Below are positions 56,201 through 64,000 of a DNA stretch of 64,000 bases, in pieces. The position numbers and the translations under genes were made by a program. The stretch comes from Chloranthus sessilifolius (taxonomy: Eukaryota; Streptophyta; Magnoliopsida; Chloranthales; Chloranthaceae): NCBI GenBank assembly GCA_021018995.1, contig CM037597.1, forward strand, positions 31,746,936 through 31,810,935. The letters run 5' to 3'. Numbering within the stretch: position 1 is the stretch's first letter; the number at the start of each line of letters is the position of its first letter. The notes beneath the pieces were generated by a model, which saw only the letters and a program-made list of their open reading frames with translations, was not told where the DNA came from and ran no database searches.

Positions 56201-57204
56201 AAAGAGCTCTTGAAATCTGAATTAAATGTATTCTCTTCTTAATGAAAATGTAATGTAACATCATTTAAAATGTAGTATTTCAAAAAATTATTACCAAGCA
56301 ATGCCTAGGGTACTCGTCTGCACCTTATACCAACTCTAATTAGGCCTTTTCTCGCAAAGGTTGTATAGAATGCCAAGTCCTCTTTAATGAACACCGTCCG
56401 TAACTATAGGCTATATTGCGTGTTTTTGAACACCCACTCTTCAATTTTATGCTTTACCTTGTGTGAGGAGAGGATATACCGTCAGATATATAACTATAGC
56501 CTACTATATAAGTGAATTATTAGTATATATTTATTTATTGATATTTGAGTAATATATTTACGTAAATAAGATGAATTGGAAATGCTAACTTCCCATCAAC
56601 CTAACCGTGACGAGGGGCCCTCTTTGTTTGAAAATCATGGGGTTTTGGTAGTGGAATTTAGTATTTACTAAATAATGCTATAGTTATAAAATATATTCTC
56701 TGATATCTTAGTTATTATTATTGGGTTGAATAAAGGAAAATTATAAACGGTGGACCATTTTTTATACACATCTGTGCAGCTTATGTATGGCGTGACATGC
56801 ATAATCGGGTCAGAGTGCTTGGGTCCCACTATGTGTGCAGCCAATCACATAGCACCACATAAGTCACACAAAATTGTCTACTAGATAACACGCCATGCTT
56901 TGAAATATGGAATACCTTATTTTTATATGTTCACTTAAATGGTCGAATCAGCAATCTAATTTAATTAGATTCTTTGTTCAAACATGCAAACATTTATATA
57001 TTTTTTAAAATAAAATGTTTAAAATTAAGGCAAATTAGATCTAACTGAAAACATGAACAATTTCGCTGAGGCCAAACCAAATTGCAAACTCGTTCGTTGC
57101 AAAATGAATCAAAATTTGCGTAGGTTTGAGTGAAGTGTACCAGATTTTCGCAATTGAAGATTGGGTCTTCCCAACTAAGATTTTCACACATGAAAATAAT
57201 TAAT
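56201..57204. other. No gene seen
   Basis: AT-rich sequence. Only short shadow ORFs. Confidence 0.5.
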
Positions 57205-57475
57205 TGTCTTGAATCAGATGATAAAAATTAATTTTCAGCCCAATCTTGCATACAACAAATCTTTAGATCACAGCTAACCTATCAACAATCAGACCGTGAT
57301 TCCATGTGGGATACACCCAATAAATGATTGTGATCACGGGATTTTTAAGATGTTTGCCATGTGAAATCAACATCGTACTATTGATAGGTGAGCCATAATC
57401 TAAATATCAGTTAAGTGAAAGAATGGGTCGAAAAATGATCCCCATCATCTTAAAAATCTTGCTAATGCAATTTGT
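57205..57475. mobile_element. Foldback MITE 2, same family as MITE 1
   Basis: Arms around GATCACAGCTAACCTATCAA and its approximate inverse TTGATAGGTGAGCCATAATC, centre near 57330. The outer AGATGAT...TTTTTCGACCCA... words match the inner arm of MITE 1 (45195-45230). Confidence 0.8.
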
Positions 57476-57990
57476 TTATTTTCATGTTATGCCTAGGTGT
57501 GGTTCATGGGTGAGTACTCCCACATCTCAATGGACTTTGATGATGTAAGTGTTCTTTTCAATTATATTGATATTTGTGTTTTAGCACTAGATATCAGAAC
57601 AGGAACAACCATGCCATTTTTCGTATAGTTTCGTACAGAACAGGAACAACCATGCTTTTGCATGTAATGTGTTCTCTGAGTTGGATTCAATATGCGTAAG
57701 GTAACTAAAGGAAATGTTACAATAAAGTTGTGGGAGCGTTATTGTCGTGCAGTCATCAAATAGCTTTATAAAATAAACTACTGTTTAAACAGATTGCTTT
57801 TAAATAGATTTCAGAGCATGTGGTGTAGGTCCCTCTTTTTGTAATGAAAAGTCATCAATATCTCAATTTAATTGCTTAATATCATAAATATTTAATTACG
57901 TTCTCCTTTTGATTTCAGGCAAAACTTTTCGATTTGAAGCTCACCTCAAACGGATCACTAGGGGACGGGGATATTTGGCAGGAGAGGCGA
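57476..57990. other. No gene assigned
   Basis: Two exon-like pieces (VWFMGEYSHISMDFDD before GTAAGT at about 57497-57545, and AKLFDLKLTSNGSLGDGD after TTTCAG at 57920) cannot be named. Confidence 0.35.
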
Positions 57991-57991
57991 A

Positions 57992-58044
<53 letters not shown>

Positions 58045-58046
58045 TA
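57991..58046. repeat. (AT)n then (T)n run
   Basis: About 17 TA units followed by about 20 T. A/T-rich runs continue to 58410. Confidence 0.95.
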
Positions 58047-58424
58047 ATTATGAAACTAGGTCATGGGGTCCTTAGATTGTTAACTCTTTTTTTTTTTTTT
58101 TGGAATAAAAGGATTGAGCATGTAAAGTATAAAATATTTGGTTGATTTGAAAGGTTGGATCATAGGTTGAAATGCAATATTTTGTTTGAATAAACGAATT
58201 TGGCATCTATTTTATTTATGGATGTGCTTGAATATGAGATTAATAGCTTTTTTTTTTTATATAATTTTTTTTAAAGCATTAAAAAATTACATTAAAAAAA
58301 AGTATTACAAAAAGCATAAAAAATATTGCATTAAAAAAAAGCATAAAAAAAATATTATTTTAAAAAAATTTGCATAAAAAATTGTCGACGTAATTTTTTT
58401 AAAAAACAATTTTGCATAAAAAAG

Positions 58425-58567
58425 CCACTGCCCTAAACAGTTGTAAAAAAAGGAGTGGTTTTATTTTACCACTATACAAGACAGTGGTTTATAAACTTCA
58501 TAAACCACTGTCTTGTATAGTGGTAAAAAAAAACCACTCCTTTTTTTACAATTGTTTAGGGCAGTGG
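58425..58567. repeat. 143-bp near-perfect foldback at the CACTA right end
   Basis: CCACTGCCCTAAACAGTTGT at the left pairs with ACAATTGTTTAGGGCAGTGG at the right. The arms of about 70 nt are almost perfectly complementary, and the centre is near 58496 (ATAAACTTCATAAAC). Confidence 0.93.
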
Positions 58568-58690
58568 TTTTTTGAAAAAAAACCACTGTCAAAGACAGTA
58601 GTTTTTTGAAAAAACCACTATTTAAGGCAGTGGTTTTTTGGGCTTTTTCACGTAGTGTGTGTCATTAATATTACTAGTTGAAATCTCCAG

Positions 58691-58780
58691 GTTTCATCGT
58701 CCTATTGGAGAGGGAAATCAGATCGTGAAAGTCTGCAAAGAGTTTATGGGGTTTCTTTTCCAGAGTTAAAGAGGTTGAAG
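58691..58780 (+). pseudogene. Threonyl-tRNA synthetase fragment, next exon
   Basis: A 30-codon exon with AG and GT borders reads [20 protein letters not shown] and ends FPELKRLK. In plant and other eukaryotic ThrRS this directly follows the FACLK end of the exon at 47571-47699. The CACTA element therefore split one intron of this fragment. No later ThrRS exon is found within the next 1.2 kb. Confidence 0.92.
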
Positions 58781-60064
58781 GTACAATTTCTTGAGCCTCT
58801 TATGCTTAAATATTGTGTCAACTTGAAAGCTCATTGGTTTATTTAAAGCTTGTAACATGACCCCTCTAGATGAAAATTCATAAGGAGAATAGCTCAAGCC
58901 ACAGAACCATATAATAGTGTTACGTGTTTTCTAGGTGGATTAGATTTATGTCCAAGCCATCAAATAGTGTTTGAGTCTATCTCAATCCATAGTTTATCCT
59001 ATGGAGTAAGGATAGGCTTGTCCACAGAGCCTTAACTTCTACATCGTTATCATCAGCCAATTCAATTCGTCGCCATAAGAATTATATATCTTCCTCTACT
59101 ATCATATAGTGAACCCCTCCCACGCCCACTTGGCCTGGATTTCAGATGGTTGATATGGCTGATGAATGCTATTCTTTTGTTTGTAATCTTTTATAGATAT
59201 ATACTTAATTTATGCTTGTTAATAATTTTTTTTTAATGTTCATCTTTATGTTACGATTCCCCATAAACTAAAATCCTACTTCTTTCAATGGTTTCATTAT
59301 GGGTTTAGCAATCCATGATAATCACTTTTTGACTATTTGTAAAAAAGAATCCCCTTGAATAAAATTAAGTGTGTGACCGAGGATAACACTTCATTATGCA
59401 TATTTTTCAAGAAGCTAATGATTTGGCCAATTGATGAGATGGCCAAATCCAACCCTTTGTTGGCCTTTTGCAACTACTGAATGGTACATGTGATGTGGGG
59501 TGTTGTGCGTACTCAGGGACTTAGTCGGGTGCTCTAAGAAAAATTCAGTTAGGAGCACATAAGACCAAAGAATTGCATTTCATCCCATAAAAAAAGGATA
59601 TGCCGGAATTCAGTTAAAAGTATAGAAGACCAAAGAATTGCATTTCATCCATAACTTTCTTTAATCACCACATTTGACCGTAAAAAAATTCATGGGCATT
59701 CATATGGTAAAAGAAAATTTTATTTTCTCAGCCCACAGAGAATTTGGACTTTACAGTCGTCTGTGAACAACACTCAGTTATCATACCCAAAACTATCCAA
59801 AAGCCCAATAAAAACCTCTAAAAAAAAAAAATCACCCTACTTTCTCAATACTCAAGTTCATTTTCACTGATCTTCCTATACTTTCAAAGCAAGACTATAG
59901 AAGAGAACGAAAACTTATTCAAAAATATTTCCAAACGGGTAAGTGGAATCCACAATGATATATATAGAGAATTTCAATAAAATAAATACATGTGAAAGCG
60001 CTATGTAGCAGCATTTCAAGCAGGCTATGACTCTGCACAATAGACAACCAAAAGTTCATCATAC
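58781..60064. other. No gene seen; contains a 46-bp direct repeat
   Basis: ATTCAGTTA(G/A)(G/A)AG...AAGACCAAAGAATTGCATTTC occurs at about 59542-59588 and 59608-59653. Otherwise AT-rich. Confidence 0.6.
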
Positions 60065-60599
60065 CATTAACACCATTTGGAATTTTCCGGAAGTCATCAA
60101 CACCCAAAGCTTTGGGAGTTGAATCCACAATGATCCGTTCCTACAAGCTGCACATCAGAAAAAGTGTAAATCAAAAGGAAGATGTGAGCCACAATATATA
60201 AAAAATATTACCCAGCATCCCGGATTTAGTAGAACTTGATATACAAAAAACAGCTAATATATGAAGGGCTCTATTATATATTTGTGTAGAGCATATGAGA
60301 TATAAACCAAATCTAGTCCAAAGAGAGAGAAACCTACAAAACTCCTGAGAGGGCACCTTGAAGGGATCTACTGTGTTTTGCTTTCCTTATTGGGGGACTC
60401 ATCATGACATACCTATAACATGTAATGGTCACATTATGCTTGGCATAAATTTTTAATTATTGAACAAGTGCAAAGAAAATAACTCAAAAATGTATAAGGA
60501 TTCTTGCTTTGCTGTAGTGGCAAAGTCAGGGTCCCAAATTCCATAATCATCAAGGACCAACACAGAAACTACGGGTTCTCCAATAACTCTCTGACCTTC
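60065..60599 (-). pseudogene. PYD2: Dihydropyrimidinase (PYD2) fragment, three exons
   Basis: Reading right to left. Exon 1 (60599-60507): GQRVIGEPVVSVLVLDDYGI then WDPDFATTAK. Exon 2 (60412-about 60337): YVMMSPPIRKAKHSRSLQGA. Exon 3 (60147-60065): LVGTDHCGFNSTPKALGVDD then FRKIPNGVNG, ending at a GT. These are consecutive parts of plant dihydropyrimidinase, the second enzyme of uracil catabolism (dihydrouracil to N-carbamoyl-beta-alanine). The GTDHC stretch contains the conserved Asp of the amidohydrolase metal site. The donor after exon 1 is not GT (GC-type or mutated). No earlier exon can be present, because a CACTA end begins at 60600; no later exon is seen before 59900. Not functional. 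Confidence 0.92.
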
Positions 60600-60685
60600 C
60601 ACTACAAAAATAAGGTATTTTAGCGGCACTTGCTGTTAAGGCAATTTTTGGTAGCGGAAATACTAATAGGATTTACATTCAGGTC
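60600..60685 (+). mobile_element. CACTA terminal fragment
   Basis: CACTACAAAAATAAGG followed by TTTTAGCGGCACTTGC. Only 86 bp remain before the LTR at 60686. It abuts the dihydropyrimidinase exon. Confidence 0.7.
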
Positions 60686-61798
60686 TGATGCGGGAACTTA
60701 CGAAATGCAATGTTAGGGTTGAGATTAGGATTAAAATTAATTTAATCAATTAAAATAACAATTTCTCATAACAAATTATCATGAAAATTCTAGAAATTCA
60801 ATTAGGTGATTTAATTTAGGCCCAAAATAGTGTTACTTTCGTGTACGTTCCCTATCGCAGATCTAGAAGATTAGGATTCTTATGAACGGCTAGATCTTCG
60901 ATAATTTTAGGGCGTCGAACAAACTCGCAAGTGAGTTCCCTCGGTTCCAAGCGAGTTCTCTTGGTTCCAAGCGAAAATAAAAGGCTAATAAAATTAATGA
61001 TGAATAAATATTGATTTAGGGCTTTTATGAGATCAATAAAATAATTAGGATTACGCTACTTACGCAAACCGTAGATCTAAAGAAGATAGAGATGGAAGAA
61101 GAGTTGGCCTCGCACCAAACCGCAAGCGGGAATCGAAGAATCGCTCTCCATTTTGAGAGAATTACACCCTCACGAAAGTTTAGAACTCTCAATTTGCATA
61201 AGCAATTTTCACTAACCAAAAACCAATAATAAAAGTGTTTACAAGCCTTTAAATAAGCTAGCCAATGCAGAAAATTAGAAATCCTAATATAACTCTAATT
61301 CCTAATTCAAATAAAAGAAATATCCCAATTCTTCTAAAGCAATAAAGTTCTAAACAATAAGGAAACTAATTCTATTTCTAATAAAAGAAATAACTCTTAC
61401 TTTCTAAAATAAAATAATAAAAGAGACTAATCCTAATTCAATTAGGATTTTTGAAATTCGTCACTTTATGTACAACCTTCAAAAATTGACTATAACTTCT
61501 TCAATACTTGTCGGAATTGCTCAAATTTTGGCTCGTTGAAAAGCTATTTCAATAAGCTTTCAAATATGACGAATTTTGCATCAATCCGACTTCGTTTGAT
61601 ACTTCAAAATAGGCCAAATATAAAAGTAACGGGATTGAAAGTTGAAGACCCTAATAAATTTTGGATTTTCTACTTTCTGATCAAACGGGTCTTTAACAGA
61701 CATTTTTTAAAAAAACTCATTTGTGGGTTCACTTTCTCTTTTGACGTCTTCTCTTTATCTGACCACGATTCAAACAGGCAGATCTAAAATACACATCA
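60686..61798 (-). repeat. 3' LTR of element G (1113 bp)
   Basis: Starts TGATGCGGGAACTT and ends ATACACATCA; the PPT follows. The partner is not in the window. A local repeat GAGTTCYCTYGGTTCCAAGC occurs twice (60935-60975). Confidence 0.8.
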
Positions 61799-61813
61799 AT
61801 CCCCTCTACTTTG
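61799..61813 (-). other. Polypurine tract of element G
   Basis: The minus strand reads AAAGTAGAGGGGAT directly before TGATGTGTATT. Confidence 0.8.
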
Positions 61814-61929
61814 AAAAAGTTCGACCTCGAACTTTGGTTGGCATGGATTTTCACGATTTTGATCACAGACAATATATAGGGAACCTCGATCGGAAGTGGC
61901 TTGAATCGGACGTCCCTATCAACTCTCCC

Positions 61930-62569
61930 CAAGTTAGAAGGATGCATTCCCGATGAATACTGGTTGTGATAGAGCTCCAAGAGATCCGGGTCAATCTGCT
62001 GAAATTTTTGTGTAATCCACGTGTTCTCTGAATCACTCTTATTCTTCCACTTGACCAAATACTTCTAAAGTCTCCCATGGTTGATGGACACAATCTGATC
62101 TTCCAGCACATCTTCGATGGATCTCATATATTTTCTACGTAGGTGGGGCTAACGGTATGGGAAGGAAAATAATTAGGTCATCGAATGTAGAAAGCTCAAA
62201 GGGGTTAGCAGTGATGGTTGAAGAGCCATGAAATGGAATAAGGTCCTCTACATTGAAAGTCGTGTTAATCCTCAAATCTAGCAAAAAATCTAAGATGTAA
62301 GCATTAGAACCAGCACGCTTCAAGATCTGATAGGGTCCAACACCGCAAGCTTGTAACTTCTTTGCAACTCCTTGCAAAAATTGCTCATTTCTATTCCGAA
62401 CCATCACAAAATCACCCTCTTGAAATTTTTTGAACCGTCTATGAAAATCTACAGAGAACTTGTAGTTCTCATTCTTTAAATTAATTATTTTCTTAATCAC
62501 AGCATGCAACTCGTGAATGCAATATGCAAAAGTGGATGCAGACTCTGATGACCTTTGATGAATGGGCAT
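61930..62569 (-). pseudogene. Integrase C-terminus and chromodomain of element G
   Basis: The 144-codon segment 62569-62135 has the GPY/F-type C-terminal module: FQEGDFVMVRNRNEQFLQGV, KKLQACGVGPYQILKRAGSN and a FNVEDLIPFHG end. After a frameshift come EDQIVSINHG and a stop, then the chromodomain KYLVKWKNKSDSENTWITQK with DPDLLELY. This is the usual order at the 3' end of chromovirus pol. It has a stop inside the chromodomain entry and a frameshift. Confidence 0.88.
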
Positions 62570-62599
62570 TGGGAGAAAATTTATGTGTGTTCTAGTATT

Positions 62600-62770
62600 C
62601 GGCTTACCCTTTCACTGGATGAGGTATGTCTGATGTGTCTTAGATTGCATTCTCCTTGCAGTCCAAGTGTTGTCAATTTTCGATTTATCTTTCCACTTAA
62701 GAAGATACTCTCAATATGCTTGGTGTGTCTCTACCTTAGTAACAAAATATGGATCTCTCAAAACTGTTCC
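62600..62770 (-). pseudogene. Second chromodomain-like segment beside gag
   Basis: The end of the gag-side ORF (DGTVLRDPYFVTKVETHQAY, then a stop) runs on in frame into EYLLKWKDKSKIDNTWTARR. The WK...DNTW pattern matches the chromodomain of the same element. It lies between gag and the integrase C-terminus, where no chromodomain is expected. Confidence 0.6.
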
Positions 62771-63436
62771 ATCGGTCCTCTTCACATATTGTTCAGGCGG
62801 GTATTTCGAAATCAATGAGTAGATAGGATTGGGCTCAGGTGGATAGGCATCAAGGAATGGGTCTGAAGGTTTTATTGCTAGGCCTAAGAAAGGTGTATGT
62901 GTATCTACACTCAACTCGATTAACTCGTGTGTACTAGCTTCAACCAAAACCATAGACTCTGGGATACTCGATTCAATGGACCCTAATGGTTTTTGTGTAC
63001 CCAGTTCGTTGAGCTCACATGTACTTGATTCAAGGGGCACCAATAAGTCGTGTGTACCCAACTCTACGGATACCAATGACTCATAGACAAGTGGCTCGAT
63101 GGGTTCACGTGTGAGTGACTCAACATCACTACTCACAAGGGAAATAGAAGTCTCTTTAAGATGAACTAGACTCTCATCAGCTTCTTCTATCTCCTCTTCA
63201 CTCAGCACGGTACTAGGGTCGTACACTTCTTTCACTACCTTATTTTTTGGCTCCTTAGGACTCTCTCTTTTAGTCAATAAATTCTGAGTGAGAAATTTCG
63301 TGAGGCATTGGTATACAAAATGTCCAAACCCTTGACACTTAAGGCAATCAGGACACTTATCCGTCTTAATTTTCAAACCCCGAAGAAGGTGATGGTGTGT
63401 TAAAGGAACATACTTTTCAATAAGTCTCACCTTCAT
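62711..63436 (-). CDS. Gag C-terminal half with zinc knuckle, element G
   Basis: A 241-codon open frame. It starts within gag at MKVRLIEKYVPLTHHHLL, the region after the capsid in CRM/Galadriel-like gag. A CX2CX4HX4C knuckle follows (CLKCQGFGHFVYQC, about residues 35-48). Residues 75-200 are a Ser/Glu/Leu-rich linker with a loose repeat of about 15 residues built on (S/E)LGT or SSxxE with a following LxPLES or LV. The tail enters the chromodomain-like segment. The long open linker without catalytic motifs is unusual. Confidence 0.8.
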   Translation of the reverse strand: MKVRLIEKYVPLTHHHLLRGLKIKTDKCPDCLKCQGFGHFVYQCLTKFLTQNLLTKRESPKEPKNKVVKEVYDPSTVLSEEEIEEADESLVHLKETSISLVSSDVESLTREPIEPLVYESLVSVELGTHDLLVPLESSTCELNELGTQKPLGSIESSIPESMVLVEASTHELIELSVDTHTPFLGLAIKPSDPFLDAYPPEPNPIYSLISKYPPEQYVKRTDGTVLRDPYFVTKVETHQAY

Positions 63437-63862
63437 GTCCTCTCATGTGGAGATGTATTTATTTCGAAGAGATTCAGCACGACGTTCTACGCGAGTCCAA
63501 AAAAATTTGGCATTACCCTCCAACTTTTTTTTTGCTAGCCTAATTTTGTACTCCTTTGGTATGTCATACCAATCAAAATATTTCTCTACACTAGACAACC
63601 ACTCCACAAAGGTTTTGGGATTCATCCATCCCTCAAAATTTGGAACCTCATCTTAAATAGATTTGAGAAACTTCTCGGCTGGGTCATACTCGGGTTCACG
63701 ATAATGAGGGTATCTCCTAACTCTAGTTTCATCATGATTTTTGAGACTTTGCCAAGAATTTGAAGTGTAGCGATTTTCTTGTTTGGCTAGTACCCTTTCA
63801 TGACGGGTAAGGAAGTCACATTGACATGTAAGTGACTCATACATGATATTTGACACAAACAC
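63437..63862 (-). pseudogene. Gag capsid part of element G
   Basis: 63625-63443 reads MNPKTFVEWLSSVEKYFDWY, then KIRLAKKKLEGNAKFFWTRV, the capsid core of chromovirus gag. Upstream, 63862-63653 is in another frame and has RNHDETRVRRYPHYREPEYD-like basic sequence. A frame change separates this from the zinc-knuckle part at 63436. 63863-64000 shows no gene. Confidence 0.8.
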
Positions 63863-64000
63863 AACTCAAACACAATACTAAAAAAGACACACTATGAACC
63901 AACAAGGGATGAGGACTTTTGTCAAACACTAGACGTGCACACTAATGAAATAAAATGCAATAATATTGAAATGACATGCAATTATGAAACTAAGTGATGT

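Larger units (their letters stand above)
47751..58657. mobile_element. CACTA DNA transposon (10.9 kb) with captured gene fragments
   Basis: The left end reads CACTACGTCAAAA and the right end, inverted, CACTACGTGAAAA. The flanking 3 bp are TGT on both sides (47748-47750 and 58658-58660), the TSD size of CACTA elements. Subterminal CCACTGCC words occur at both ends (47801 and several times in 58425-58635). It sits in the ThrRS intron. I found no transposase ORF (TNP2 or TNPD type), so it is non-autonomous. The interior has NSN1-type, epimerase and unassigned exon pieces. A second CACTA-like end at 48243 suggests nested elements. Confidence 0.88.
60686..64000 (-). mobile_element. Element G: chromovirus with most of pol deleted (partial)
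   Basis: 3' LTR, PPT, integrase C-terminus with chromodomain, then gag, all on the minus strand; the 5' part lies beyond the window. Protease, RT, RNase H and integrase core should lie between gag and the integrase C-terminus but are absent. Confidence 0.85.

Noticed and set aside
47244..58780. A functional ThrRS gene with a very large intron
   Set aside because: Only three exons of the editing domain are found. Conserved Gly and His are changed, and neither the 5' exons nor the catalytic core is present.
45647..60600. A Helitron as the capturing element
   Set aside because: I found no TC...CTRR ends with a 3' hairpin and A/T target. CACTA ends explain at least 47751-58657.
1..64000. Search for defence, toxin or viral gene cassettes
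   Set aside because: None seen. All recognisable genes are retrotransposon genes or fragments of plant housekeeping and regulatory genes.

Overview
The window is nuclear DNA of a flowering plant, almost certainly a eudicot or another broad-leaved lineage. It carries Ty3/gypsy LTR retrotransposons primed by tRNA-Asp or initiator tRNA-Met, a CACTA transposon, foldback MITEs, and intron-containing fragments of ordinary plant genes (threonyl-tRNA synthetase, dihydropyrimidinase, nucleostemin-like GTPase, glucose-6-phosphate 1-epimerase, group IIb WRKY, aldo/keto reductase). I see no intact host gene. No identity values were computed; boundaries rest on TG...CA ends, target-site duplications (TSDs), primer-binding sites (PBS) and polypurine tracts (PPT).

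Layout. 1-2150: a broken plus-strand ORF of the plant-transposon-protein type. 2150-45058: a nest of minus-strand LTR retrotransposons. The oldest host is element D (Athila-like, 18757-45058), with gag, protease, RT, RNase H and integrase. Into D went element E (Tekay/Del chromovirus, 20348-31908, TSD AAACC, inside RNase H), element F (Athila-like with gag but no pol, 35293-42847, TSD GCTTY, inside gag) and, at 18757, the LTR of element B (Tat/Ogre-like, gag only). B received element C (rearranged Tekay-type, 13220-16890, TSD AGCCT, inside gag) and, in its left LTR remnant, element A (Athila-like with gag but no pol, 2675-10989, TSD RCTCC).

45119-60685 is a DNA-transposon and gene-fragment zone: a foldback MITE, a degenerate CACTA-type end, WRKY, aldo/keto reductase and ThrRS pieces, then a complete CACTA element (47751-58657, TSD TGT) sitting in a ThrRS intron and itself carrying NSN1-type and epimerase exons. 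The next ThrRS exon resumes at 58691. A minus-strand dihydropyrimidinase remnant follows and stops at another CACTA end. 60686-64000 is the 3' part of a further minus-strand chromovirus with most of pol deleted.

The most striking structure is not a gene. Each of the six main LTR families (A, B, C, D, E, F) carries a cluster of short palindromes or hairpins with its own word: TTGCCGCGGCAA in E, GACCGGTC in C and F, AATTATACGCT in one B LTR, AATTGCGCAC in the other, AATCGTAA in A, and CTTCGGTGGGGC in D. In A, B, D and F the cluster lies just upstream of a TATAAATA-type box. A and F also share a conserved block beside the PPT and an inward pol-less layout, so they look like dependants of an Athila-like helper such as D.
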